From NCBI GenBank assembly GCA_002708265.1, contig PANA01000001.1, positions 301,816 through 365,815 on the forward strand: DNA of 64,000 nucleotides. The letters are read 5' to 3'. The notes under the pieces are model-generated. The model ran no database searches, was not told the origin of the DNA, and saw only the letters and a program-made list of their open reading frames with translations. Positions 28,307 to 36,983 of this stretch are shown in pieces. The position numbers and the translations under genes were made by a program. Source of the stretch: Legionellales bacterium (GTDB lineage: Bacteria; Pseudomonadota; Gammaproteobacteria; Berkiellales; Berkiellaceae). Positions within the stretch are counted from its first letter, which is position 1. Each line of letters starts with the position of its first letter.

Positions 28307-28747
28307 ATGAAATCACTATCTCGATGGGTGGTAGGATTGAGTTTGGCGCTGGCTTCAACAGTGGTAGCAGCTGCTACCTTAAAATCAGCAGCAGATGGTA
28401 TTTATGCACCGGTCGCTTTCTTAACGGTCTTAATGCACTACGCTAGCTACGCTGTTGGTGGCTTGTTGCTCATTGGGGCAATATTGCAATATCGTATTCA
28501 TCGTCAAAATCCAAAACTTACCCCTTTGATGACCCCTGTTGTGATGGTCATTATTGGAATATGTGCAATTTTCTTGCCGTTTTTCGCGAACGTATTCGGC
28601 AACTCATGGAGTGCCGAAAACCAAAACAAAACAGGGAATAAGGGTGACGTTAAACGGATAGAGTCACCAAACAAACCACACTGGTCATCCGGTTCCAACC
28701 AGAATGCTGCAGGCGAAACACAGCGACACTGGAGTGATGGGATTTGA
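28307..28747 (+). CDS. IcmD/DotP-like small inner-membrane protein of type IVB secretion
   Basis: A 146-residue protein with a signal-like N-terminus (ending near VVAAATL), a first membrane segment (about 35-61), a short basic loop with YRIHRQNPKLTP, and a second membrane segment (about 77-97). It ends in a polar Asn/Ser/Lys-rich tail. Length, two-helix layout and the NP-x-x-x-P plus TP pattern before the second helix resemble IcmD/DotP of the Dot/Icm system. In Legionella icmD sits in the main icm cluster; here it stands apart from any other dot/icm gene, so it could be a paralogue. A strong GGAGAG ribosome site precedes the ATG. The homology call is from pattern recognition only. Confidence 0.6.
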   Translation: MKSLSRWVVGLSLALASTVVAAATLKSAADGIYAPVAFLTVLMHYASYAVGGLLLIGAILQYRIHRQNPKLTPLMTPVVMVIIGICAIFLPFFANVFGNSWSAENQNKTGNKGDVKRIESPNKPHWSSGSNQNAAGETQRHWSDGI

Positions 28748-28752
28748 TGCAT

Positions 28753-28780
28753 AAAAAAGCCGGCAATTGCCGGCTTTTTT
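28753..28780. terminator. Bidirectional intrinsic terminator
   Basis: Six A, then the 16-bp perfect palindrome GCCGGCAATTGCCGGC (28759-28774), then six T. It lies between the convergent IcmD-like gene and the leftward coiled-coil gene and would end transcription from both sides. Confidence 0.9.
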
Positions 28781-28790
28781 ATGGCGCTTT

Positions 28791-30032
28791 TTATCTTCGC
28801 TTCCCTTTTTTCTTTTTTGCTGCTTTCTTTTTAGAGGACGGGGCCACAGAAGATTTTTCTTCTTTGGCAGCTGCCGCTGCTTCATAGGGGAGGGCAGAAG
28901 CACCTTCTAAAACAACTTCTTCTTCTTCAGCTGAAGTGGTTTCCAGTGCGCTTGAGAGAGCTGCCAGTCTAGCTGATAATTGACTGTTTATTTCGCGAGC
29001 TTCCTTTAGCTGCCCACGAAGAAACTGGTTATCTTGGTCAGCTTCTTCTAAAGGAAGGTGCTCACTCAGTAAACCACGATACTTGTGTTTCAGTTCTGCA
29101 ATAGTTTTCTCTTTATTGATAAGAGTTGCTCTGGCTGAATTCATTCTAGCTTCAAACCTTTTAGTTTGTTGAGCGCTACCTTGTTCTGCATGGCAAAGCA
29201 GTTCATGTAATCGATCGACTTCGTCCTCAGAGCGCTCACGTAAGTCTTGCTGTCCCAGAATCGAATTTTCTAAATCACGAATTTGAGTTTTAAAGTCATG
29301 CGCTTCCGCTAAGCGCTGTTCTTCAAGGATTTGGACTTGATTAGTGAGCAATTGGTGCTCTTCTTGCAAAGAAGTTTTGCATGCTTGCAAATCTTGATAC
29401 TGTTTAGACAGCGACTCATGTTTCATTTTAAAGCTAGTTAGTTCAGCAGTCGTTTTATGTTGACTGCGTGCCAACTCTGAAACTTGTTCTTCAAGCACAG
29501 CTCGTTGAGCTTTAAGCCGGTTCATATTTTCGTCTGCGACTGTTATCGAAAATTGAGCCATTGCCATCAAATGCTGGATTCTTGCATTGAGTGATGCGCA
29601 TTCATTTTGATGGGTGTTGGATTCTGCTTCTAGTTTTTTATGGAGCACCCTTAGTTGATGTTTGGCGTCTAGTACAGCAGAACGATCTGTTTGAGCGTCA
29701 GCTAAACGGCTTGCTAAATTAGCCTGGACTAATTTTTGGGCAATTTGAGGTTTAACTTGTTGGATCGCGTTGGCTGCATCTTGAAGTGCTTTGCAGTTTG
29801 TCTCGCCAAAAACTTTCATTAAATGTTCTGCTAGCGAACTAATATTACTCACATAGTACGCCTTAGGGGTTTGTAATCGTACTAATAGTTTTTGAACCAG
29901 TTGATTTTCCTGGTCAGCACTTTGCAACGCCGCTTGAGCGCATGCCCAGGCGGTTTCGTGTGAAGGGTTTTCTTGGAGTTCACGCAGCGTTTTAGCGTGT
30001 ACGGTTTCCGTGTCTTTTCTTAATGAAAACAT
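28791..30032 (-). CDS. Coiled-coil protein with Lys-rich tail, unknown function
   Basis: A 413-residue protein. A small helical N-terminal part (1-120) is followed by continuous heptad-like coiled coil (about 125-365) and a C-terminus with an acidic EEEE patch, an Ala-rich stretch and a run of Lys/Arg over the last 20 residues. It has no signal peptide or membrane segment. AGGGAGA lies 5 bases before the ATG. It follows the next coiled-coil gene by 37 bases in the same direction, so they form a pair. It could be a structural, nucleic-acid-binding or effector protein; nothing decides between these. Confidence 0.72.
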   Translation of the reverse strand: MFSLRKDTETVHAKTLRELQENPSHETAWACAQAALQSADQENQLVQKLLVRLQTPKAYYVSNISSLAEHLMKVFGETNCKALQDAANAIQQVKPQIAQKLVQANLASRLADAQTDRSAVLDAKHQLRVLHKKLEAESNTHQNECASLNARIQHLMAMAQFSITVADENMNRLKAQRAVLEEQVSELARSQHKTTAELTSFKMKHESLSKQYQDLQACKTSLQEEHQLLTNQVQILEEQRLAEAHDFKTQIRDLENSILGQQDLRERSEDEVDRLHELLCHAEQGSAQQTKRFEARMNSARATLINKEKTIAELKHKYRGLLSEHLPLEEADQDNQFLRGQLKEAREINSQLSARLAALSSALETTSAEEEEVVLEGASALPYEAAAAAKEEKSSVAPSSKKKAAKKKKGKRR

Positions 30033-30069
30033 TCTATTCTCCCTGAATTTCGTGTTTATTTGTTAACGA

Positions 30070-31803
30070 TTAGACTCTTTTGGGTTTCGTAGCAGTTGCA
30101 GTGTAAGCTGCATCTCCTTGTTGCTCATCCGATACTCGTTGCTGGGCCAGCATGGCGGTTCGGACGTTTAGTCCATGTAGTATTCCCGCTTGACGGCCCA
30201 CTGTCAGATTGAGATCTTGTGCCGCTTCTAGCTCTCGTTTGGCGTCACTTAGGCGAGATTCCACAGTAGTTAGAGCGCCTGATTTAGCAATTAATGCTTC
30301 GAGTCGTCTGCTAAGGGAAGCTTTTTCACCTTCTGCACGTGCTAAGTCAAGGCGTAGTTTCGTTGCAGCGTCCCGATCTGACTGATACTTATCTTTGAAT
30401 GCTCTGAGTTCTCTCAGCTCTTGCTGGGCACTTTGCAAAATGGTTTCAGATGCTTGGTCTGACTCAACCAGCACAACATTGTCTCCTAGAAGAAAGCGGA
30501 TCTGTCTATCTTGCTTGCCTAATTGTGCAGTAGCTGATTCTGCACGTTCTTTTGCCGCAGAAAAGGCAGTTGCATATTCTTCTAGAGATTCATCATCAAT
30601 AGCGTCAAAATCACCCGCTAAGAATGCATCAAGTGCTCTAAGGCGTGCAGTGTTCGCTTCTTGTGCTTCCAGGCTCGCGGCGCTCTTTGCTCTTTCCTCT
30701 GCGAGCTGTTGAGCCAGTTCAGTCATCCAGCCGGTCACAGCTGCTATATCTGATTCAGTGGTCGTTGGCTCAGGGGATAGAGAGGGGACATTGGGCAGGC
30801 TCTTTAAGCTATCTTTCATTTCCGCAGCTTGAGTAGTTGCCGCTTCTAGCTCAGCTGAAAGAGCGTTATTGCGTTGTGTTAGCTCGTCATTTTTGTGCTT
30901 AAGCGCCTCTCCTTCACGGCGTGCTGCTAAAAGTGAAGCTTTCAGTGACTCCGCCTCTTGAAGAGCAGCTTCTGTATTTAAAATAGCAGCGTCACTGACC
31001 GCAGAACTAGCAAAGGTGGCAGCATATTGGACAAACCGTTCGCACGCTTCTTCTAAAACCGGTATAAGGCTTTTTAGGCGAGAGGAGTACTCTGAGGCAG
31101 CAGTGTAAGAGTCACCTTTAGCTGCAGTGGCTATGAGAGCATCAAGTTCAACTTTTAAAGCGGCAGGACTGGTTATGGTCTTGAGCATGGACTGTTCCCA
31201 TTGGGCAATACAATCCGTCAGATTTTTAGTGGGCACTTTATCATTAAGGGCATAGCGAATGATATTGCTAGCGCTCTTCAAGAAATCATTTACATCTTGA
31301 GCATCTTTGAAAGTGTCACTTGCTTTGTTGAGCTCTTCAAGCGCGCCGAATTGCGCTTTGAATATATTTTCTTGATGCTGTGCATGTTGTTCAAGTGCTT
31401 GAGTAAGCAAAGGGATAAAACCATGTTCTGTCGCTAACGCTTTATATAAGCCAGAACCAGACCCCCATCCTTTTGTAACAACCAGATCTAAGAATTCCTT
31501 TTTGAACGTGATAAAAAAGGTTTCAAGTGTATTCAGGTTAGGGAGTTGTTCGATTAATGCATAGACTTTGTCAGCATGCCTTGTTGATGGATGCAATATC
31601 AAACAGTTTTTTATTATTGTCTTGAAGTCTTTCAATAAAGCTTCTTCATGATCATCTTCCCAAGGCTGGCTAAGTACGGTAGTTGCCGAACCCATTGCTG
31701 AATTAAATGTTTCCTTAGCTTGAGGATAGATTTCTAAAATCTGATCTGTCGATTTGCCCTCAACGGCTGTTTTGTAGTCATCAAAATTTGTTGGGAAAGC
31801 CAT
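30070..31803 (-). CDS. Coiled-coil protein, unknown function, paired with the downstream coiled-coil gene
   Basis: A 577-residue protein. The N-terminal half (about 1-270) is globular and helical with no known motif. The C-terminal half is coiled coil in at least two blocks (about 275-335 and 370-545) with high Ala, Glu and Leu. The end is polar with a KPKR tail like that of the neighbour. The start is set at ATG 31803, which has AAGGA eight bases upstream; an upstream in-frame ATG at 31854 has none. Its promoter must lie in the DnaA-box-containing region upstream. Confidence 0.72.
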   Translation of the reverse strand: MAFPTNFDDYKTAVEGKSTDQILEIYPQAKETFNSAMGSATTVLSQPWEDDHEEALLKDFKTIIKNCLILHPSTRHADKVYALIEQLPNLNTLETFFITFKKEFLDLVVTKGWGSGSGLYKALATEHGFIPLLTQALEQHAQHQENIFKAQFGALEELNKASDTFKDAQDVNDFLKSASNIIRYALNDKVPTKNLTDCIAQWEQSMLKTITSPAALKVELDALIATAAKGDSYTAASEYSSRLKSLIPVLEEACERFVQYAATFASSAVSDAAILNTEAALQEAESLKASLLAARREGEALKHKNDELTQRNNALSAELEAATTQAAEMKDSLKSLPNVPSLSPEPTTTESDIAAVTGWMTELAQQLAEERAKSAASLEAQEANTARLRALDAFLAGDFDAIDDESLEEYATAFSAAKERAESATAQLGKQDRQIRFLLGDNVVLVESDQASETILQSAQQELRELRAFKDKYQSDRDAATKLRLDLARAEGEKASLSRRLEALIAKSGALTTVESRLSDAKRELEAAQDLNLTVGRQAGILHGLNVRTAMLAQQRVSDEQQGDAAYTATATKPKRV

Positions 31804-31860
31804 CTTGTCATCCTTGTTAAAATGTTGGTTCGATACCAATACGTATGAAGCCATAGAATA

Positions 31861-32143
31861 ATAGTTCTGGTTTTATCAGGCAACGATCCACTTTTGATAC
31901 AGAGCAATTGAGCTGAGACTGTTTAAAATTTGAACAAAGTTTAAAACGCTAGGGTTTATGCGGCTTCTCCTTTCTTACTCTACAGGTGCTCACAACTTTA
32001 TCCACAAGAATTGTGCACAACACGCAATAATTTTTCCATGATGTGTCCAAATTTTGCGCAACTCAAAAACATAAACAATATCAACAAGTTAACAGCTTCT
32101 TAAAGGGTTTGTGCACAGCATAATCCACATATGTTGTGAGTAA
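31861..32143. other. Origin-like intergenic segment: paired DnaA boxes, IHF-type site, AT-rich block
   Basis: The longest gene-free stretch in the window (from 31804). On the + strand it holds a perfect DnaA box TTATCCACA (31998-32006) followed at 4 bases by TTGTGCACA (32011-32019). A second pair is TTGTGCACA (32109-32117) and, 3 bases on, TAATCCACA (32121-32129, one mismatch). Between the pairs lies TATCAACAAGTTA (32079-32091), a full match to the IHF consensus WATCAANNNNTTR. On the left is an AT-rich block with inverted copies GTTTAAAA and TTTTAAAC (31921-31947) that could unwind. The layout resembles E. coli oriC, but no dnaA, dnaN or gidA gene is near. Confidence 0.5.
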
Positions 32144-33586
32144 TTAAAGCAAACCCATTTGAGATTGAAGCGCTATGGTCCTTTTGATGCTTTGTTCACG
32201 CTTTTCAATTTGTTCTTGGATAGCGGGTTGTTCCTTTGCCCATCGTTTTGCTTGCTCAAGTTGCAGCAGCGCATCACTTAAAAAACCTTTTAAGTACTGA
32301 TATTCTGCTTGTGCCAAATGCGCTTGTAAGTAATTGGTATCCGCCGCAAATGCTTGGCTGAGTGTCAGAGGAATTAAAGGGTTTTCCGGGCGTTGCTTCA
32401 TGAGAGGAATCAAAAGTTGAATCGCCGCTTTAGGATCTGATTGACTTAACTGAGCTTTGGCGAGTGTTAAATTCACAGATACTTGGCGCGGCCAGCGATC
32501 GTGTAATTGTTGAAGCAGTGTGACGGCTGCAGAGCCTTGCTGTGCATTCATCAACGCTTGCCCTTTAATCAAGTAAGGGAAGGGGCTTAAGTCGTGCTCA
32601 GGATCGTCATAACGGTCCAACACTGATAATGCTTCTGTGGCTTTGCCTGATTCAAGATAGGCGTGTGCTAAAGCACAGCGACTTGGAATATCATCAGGGG
32701 CCTTTTTTACTTTTGCTGAGAAATGCGCAATTGCTTGTCGAGGAGAGGTAAAGCCCCGAGCGATTAGAATTTGTTGGGCGACTTCAAACTCAATCGACTT
32801 TTTAAAACGATATTCATCTGTAAACAAGGCGGCACGCTGTTCAGCGCTGACAATTCGAGACTCAGTTAGTGGGTGGGTTCGTAAATATTCAACCGCTGGA
32901 TTTTCATGATGACGGTTATGCCGTAGAAGTGTGGCAAAAAAATGTGCCATCGCTTTGGGGTTAAATCCAGCTTTTTGCATAATTTGTAAGCCAACGTTAT
33001 CCGCCTCTTTTTCTTGTTGGCGTGTAAAGTTAATAAGCGATTGCTGACCTGAAGCCATGGCTGACGTTAAAATAGAACTTCCGACAAGTGGGTTCGCCGC
33101 AGAGACAACGGCGCCTGCCAGGATGCCGAGTAAAGAAGTCACCCCTACATTATCACTGTAATGAATCATTCGAGCGATATGACGGCCTCTGACGTGTGCT
33201 ATCTCGTGAGCAACAACAGAGGCGAGCTCATCTTCATTTTTGGTGGCCAATAAAAGGCCTTCATTTATGCCAATATAGCCGCCAGGTAGGGCAAAAGCGT
33301 TGATGCTCGCATCTTTGACTAAGAAAAAGGTATATGTCATGGGAGCGATGGACGCCTGGCCTGATAAGCGGTGCCCTAAGCCTTGAAGATACTCCGATAA
33401 GATCGACTCTTCTTCGACTGCGCCAGATAAATTTATTTTCTGCCACAGGGCCTGCCCCAGAGTGGTTTCTTCGGTTAATGTTAATGTTGCCGCATCCGGA
33501 TCGCCCAAGTCAGGCAGCTTTATCTGAGCGTTTGCGATGGGACAGATGGACAAGAAAAAGACAAACAGGCAAGATAAGGTGCGCAT
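32144..33586 (-). CDS. bepA: BepA-type periplasmic M48 metalloprotease with TPR domain
   Basis: A 480-residue protein. A signal peptide (ending IANA, residue 20) is followed by an M48 peptidase domain with zinc motif HEIAH (127-131) and the downstream Glu ligand in QEKEADNVG. TPR-like repeats follow from about residue 265 to the end. BepA (YfgC) assists LptD and BAM assembly and degrades stalled outer-membrane proteins. It is a single gene, divergent from the permease gene. Confidence 0.9.
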   Translation of the reverse strand: MRTLSCLFVFFLSICPIANAQIKLPDLGDPDAATLTLTEETTLGQALWQKINLSGAVEEESILSEYLQGLGHRLSGQASIAPMTYTFFLVKDASINAFALPGGYIGINEGLLLATKNEDELASVVAHEIAHVRGRHIARMIHYSDNVGVTSLLGILAGAVVSAANPLVGSSILTSAMASGQQSLINFTRQQEKEADNVGLQIMQKAGFNPKAMAHFFATLLRHNRHHENPAVEYLRTHPLTESRIVSAEQRAALFTDEYRFKKSIEFEVAQQILIARGFTSPRQAIAHFSAKVKKAPDDIPSRCALAHAYLESGKATEALSVLDRYDDPEHDLSPFPYLIKGQALMNAQQGSAAVTLLQQLHDRWPRQVSVNLTLAKAQLSQSDPKAAIQLLIPLMKQRPENPLIPLTLSQAFAADTNYLQAHLAQAEYQYLKGFLSDALLQLEQAKRWAKEQPAIQEQIEKREQSIKRTIALQSQMGLL

Positions 33587-33670
33587 AAGCCCTCCCTAAG
33601 CCTCTTCACACTAGCATATCCCAGGTAGGGTTTGTATCCTGTACGAAAGATAACCTAGATGGAGGCGACC

Positions 33671-34723
33671 ATGTTCGCTACTTTCACGACCTGGCTTAAT
33701 AAAGTGTTTGCTGACAAAGAGTCAGTAACGTTGACAGCAATTCTGCTGGGCATTGCTGCCATCATTGCTTTTGCGGGAGCCGTTTTGCAGCCAGTTTTTA
33801 TTAGTTTAGTACTTGCTTACTTCTTGTTTTGGCTGGCTGACACACTTTATCAAGAAGGTGTGCCATACAACTTGGCAGTGGGGCTTGTCTATATTGTGTT
33901 TTTAGGCGCTTTCTTGGCCAGTATCTTAGTTTTATTTCCACTGGTATGGCAGCAGTTTGGGTTAATGTTTGAAGAGCTACCCAATATGATGTTTAAAGCA
34001 CAGCAAGCGCTCTATATGATACCTGAGCGGTTTCCAGATTATTTATCTCGAGCGGACGTTGATGCCTTTACTGTTGATGTGGTGCGCTCCTTAAGAGCGG
34101 CTGGCCGTGAAGTATTGTCTGCATCTATTGCTAGCATTCCTTCCATTATTGCTATTTTGGTATACACGGTTTTGGTGCCACTGATGGTGTTCTTCTTCTT
34201 GAAAGATAAAAAACGAATCACCGCTTGGTTGTCTCGCTTCCTGCCCAAAGAGCGTCGTTTGTTGACTCACGTTTGGACAGAAGTCGACAATCAACTTGGA
34301 AACTATATTCGAGGAAAAGTGGTGGAGATGATCATTGTCTTCCTCGCCACTTATGCAGGCTTTTTGGTGTTTGGTTTAAAATACGGCATGCTTTTAGCCT
34401 TTTTGGTTGGGGTGTCTGTGCTTGTTCCTTATGTTGGCGCGATTATTGTGACTATCCCAGTGGTTGCTGTCGCACTATTCCAATGGGGGCTGTCGCCTGA
34501 AACCTTTTGGCTGCTATTCACTTATACCGTCATTCAAGCCATCGATGGCAACTTGCTCGTGCCAATTTTATTCTCAGAAGCGGTGAGTATTCATCCGGTG
34601 GTGATTATTATTGCCATTATTTTCTTTGGTGGTCTCTGGGGGGCGTGGGGAGTATTCTTTGCGATTCCGTTGGCGATTTTATTCCGAGCGGTGATTGAAT
34701 CCTGGCCAACGGCCAAGTCCTGA
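33671..34723 (+). CDS. AI-2E/PerM family permease
   Basis: A 350-residue membrane protein of the AI-2 exporter-like (AI-2E, PerM) superfamily: paired N-terminal helices, an amphipathic middle region (about 85-150) and C-terminal helices with VGVSVLVPYVGAIIVTIPV and the end motif WGAWGVFFAIPLAIL. Substrate is unknown; members include putative quorum-signal and solute exporters. The start is ATG 33671, because GGAGG lies 5 bases upstream; the earlier ATG at 33659 would contain that site in its own coding sequence. Confidence 0.88.
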   Translation: MFATFTTWLNKVFADKESVTLTAILLGIAAIIAFAGAVLQPVFISLVLAYFLFWLADTLYQEGVPYNLAVGLVYIVFLGAFLASILVLFPLVWQQFGLMFEELPNMMFKAQQALYMIPERFPDYLSRADVDAFTVDVVRSLRAAGREVLSASIASIPSIIAILVYTVLVPLMVFFFLKDKKRITAWLSRFLPKERRLLTHVWTEVDNQLGNYIRGKVVEMIIVFLATYAGFLVFGLKYGMLLAFLVGVSVLVPYVGAIIVTIPVVAVALFQWGLSPETFWLLFTYTVIQAIDGNLLVPILFSEAVSIHPVVIIIAIIFFGGLWGAWGVFFAIPLAILFRAVIESWPTAKS

Positions 34724-34736
34724 TTACAGGACTTGG
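34713..34736. terminator. Hairpin shared by two convergent gene ends
   Basis: CCAAGTCCTG (34713-34722) and CAGGACTTGG (34727-34736) form a perfect 10-bp stem with loop ATTA. The stops of the rightward permease and the leftward PhoH gene lie at the loop, so each gene's last codons form half of the stem. There is no long T-run; it may act as a weak bidirectional terminator or 3' end stabiliser. Confidence 0.5.
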
Positions 34737-36151
34737 TTGGCGTGATCAGCTAAGCGAGAGCGCTCAGTTCTTGAAAGTAGGATATGACCGCTGTGCTCCC
34801 AGCCTTTAAATTGCTGGACAGCATATGTCAGTCCTGATGTCGTTTCGGTTAAGTAAGGAGTATCGATCTGAGCGGTATTCCCTAAACAAACGACCTTTGT
34901 ACCGGGCCCGGCTCGTGTAATTAAAGTTCGCATTTGTTTGGGGGTTAAGTTTTGAGCCTCATCAATAATGATGAATTTATTTAAGAAGGTACGCCCCCGC
35001 ATAAAGTTTAAAGAGCGGATACGAATACGGTTTTTAACCAACGCTTCGTTACTTTGCTCGGAGTTTAAAATTGGCTGCTCAGGCGTCAACACTTCTAAGT
35101 TATCGACAAATGCGCCCATCCAAGGTGTCATTTTTTCCTCTTCGCTACCAGGCAAAAATCCAATATCTTCACCCAGCGGAATCGTAATCCGAGTCACTAA
35201 AATTTCTCGGTAGAGACCACGTTTAACGGTTTGTTCAATTGCAGCAGCAAGGGTTAATAAGGTTTTACCTGTTCCCGCTGGACCTACCAGTGTGACAAAA
35301 TCAATGGAAGTATCCATCAGTAAGTTTAAGGCGAAGTTCTGTTCCCGGTTTCGGGCCACAATGCCGCAAACATTATTTTTAGGACGACGGTAATCTTTTG
35401 CATATTCAATGGAAGCTTCACCGCCTTCTTTATGGCGAACAATGGCTTCAAAAGCCCCTTCTTTGTCTTCAGGCGTAAAAAGACCATAATTCGGTTGCCA
35501 CTTATCTATCTGAGGACCTTTGAAGGAATAGAAAGTGCGCCCATCTTCTTGCCAAGACTTCATGTTGCTGCTTTGGTCATCCCAAAAAGAATCTTCTAGC
35601 TCAATCATCCCGGTGTACATTAACGACACATCATCTAAGACCTGATCGTTAAAGTAATCCTCAGTATGAATCCCTAAAGCAGCCGCTTTGATTCTCAGAT
35701 TGATGTCTTTGGTCACCAACGTAATCGTTTTGTCTTTATGCTTTTGCTGTAACGCTAAGACAGTAGACAAAATGGAGTTGTCAGATTTGTTTCCCGGTAA
35801 AGAGTCAGGAAGATGATGAGACAAGTTATCCGTCTGTAGATATAAGCGACCAAAGGTTTTGGTCTGGCTTCTTAACTCAGGAAAACTTTCTCCCGGAGGC
35901 GTAAGACTGATCCCTTCGAATATGTTGCTTGGGTCAATGTCTTGCAATAAAGCTTCTAAAAAACGATTCGTTTGTCGAATCGCTCGAGCCGCTTCTGATA
36001 GACCCTTCTTACCGTTGTCTAACTCTTCTAACACGACCATCGGAATAAAGATGTCATGTTCTTTGAAGCGAAAGACCGCAGTCGGATCGTGAATTAAGAC
36101 ATTGGTGTCTAGGACAAATAATCGTTTGCCCTGGATTTTGTGTTTTCGCAT
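34724..36151 (-). CDS. PhoH-family ATPase with N-terminal PIN domain
   Basis: A 475-residue protein. The N-terminal PIN-type nuclease domain (VLDTNVLIHDP, conserved Asp residues through about 170) is fused to a C-terminal PhoH ATPase domain with Walker A GPAGTGKTLL and Walker B FIIDEAQN. PIN-PhoH proteins (PhoH2) have been described as ATP-dependent RNA unwinding and cleaving enzymes. The start at ATG 36151 gives the usual MRKHK-like beginning, with GAGAGG nine bases upstream. It ends in the hairpin shared with the permease gene. Confidence 0.9.
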   Translation of the reverse strand: MRKHKIQGKRLFVLDTNVLIHDPTAVFRFKEHDIFIPMVVLEELDNGKKGLSEAARAIRQTNRFLEALLQDIDPSNIFEGISLTPPGESFPELRSQTKTFGRLYLQTDNLSHHLPDSLPGNKSDNSILSTVLALQQKHKDKTITLVTKDINLRIKAAALGIHTEDYFNDQVLDDVSLMYTGMIELEDSFWDDQSSNMKSWQEDGRTFYSFKGPQIDKWQPNYGLFTPEDKEGAFEAIVRHKEGGEASIEYAKDYRRPKNNVCGIVARNREQNFALNLLMDTSIDFVTLVGPAGTGKTLLTLAAAIEQTVKRGLYREILVTRITIPLGEDIGFLPGSEEEKMTPWMGAFVDNLEVLTPEQPILNSEQSNEALVKNRIRIRSLNFMRGRTFLNKFIIIDEAQNLTPKQMRTLITRAGPGTKVVCLGNTAQIDTPYLTETTSGLTYAVQQFKGWEHSGHILLSRTERSRLADHANQVL

Positions 36152-36226
36152 CCTTGCAGCCCTCTCGGGAATGATTTCACTTTTACTGTACCGCGAAACC
36201 TGGCTGGGCAGCAATTGAGAAATGCC

Positions 36227-36766
36227 CTAATGCTTGTAAGGCTCCATCGTGGCATCTAACTGATGCTCTTCACAATAAGTGAAAAACTCATCACGAAACA
36301 AAGAGATAGAATGTTTGGCAGGAACACTAACCGTCAATTTTAACAACAACATAGGTAAGCTTGTGCGAGGTGCAATGTATGTCTCAGTCTGCATATCGAC
36401 GATGCCGATTTTTTGACTAACTAAAAAACTGGTGACATCTTGAACAACGCCAGGACGCTCAGCTGAAATCACTTCAATCGCGTAGGGTAGAGCCTTGGTC
36501 GCTAATTTAGCAGGCTCCGTGCGGCGGAAGATAATAGAAGAGTTTAATCGTTTCTCTAGCTTTGGTAACCCGGCCTCTAGCTTGGCTACCGCACTCCAGC
36601 TCCCCCTGAGCAAGGCCCCAAATGAATAAGTATCCCCCAAAACTACCCAGCGACTGTCTAAGATCTGGCAACCCGCCTGAGCACATACCTTGGAAAGGCT
36701 CTCCAAAGCACCGGGCTTGTCAGCCCCAAAGGCCTGCAAAACTAAAAAAGTGGGCGATGTATTCAT
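36227..36766 (-). CDS. gcvR: Glycine cleavage system regulator GcvR-like, two ACT domains
   Basis: A 179-residue protein with two ACT domains: residues 5-80 (LQAFGADKPGALESLSKVCAQAGCQILDS) and 92-175 (IEVISAERPGVVQDVTSFLVSQKIGIVDM). GcvR binds glycine and antagonises GcvA in E. coli; no gcvA or gcv operon lies in this window. Its position divergent to dapA is the same as in E. coli and many relatives. The 217-base region between gcvR and dapA must hold both promoters; no strong elements were recognised. Confidence 0.82.
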   Translation of the reverse strand: MNTSPTFLVLQAFGADKPGALESLSKVCAQAGCQILDSRWVVLGDTYSFGALLRGSWSAVAKLEAGLPKLEKRLNSSIIFRRTEPAKLATKALPYAIEVISAERPGVVQDVTSFLVSQKIGIVDMQTETYIAPRTSLPMLLLKLTVSVPAKHSISLFRDEFFTYCEEHQLDATMEPYKH

Positions 36767-36983
36767 GGGTGTAAGTACAAATATGTTAACTAACTACTTC
36801 AGGCGAAAATTCTATCACAGAATCCTCAAAATGGAGCCTGTTTGGAGGATTTTTTTATCGGGGATATAAGCGAATAATATTTTATAACAGCATGATAAAT
36901 ATGGTATTTATGGATTCGGTGCAAGAAAAAAGAGGGTGTGAGATAATAGCGGCTTCCAAGCCGATTAACTGAGGAAGGTGTAA

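Noticed and set aside
33659..33670. ATG 33659 as start of the permease gene
   Set aside because: The GGAGG right after it is ideally placed for ATG 33671, so the later start is preferred.
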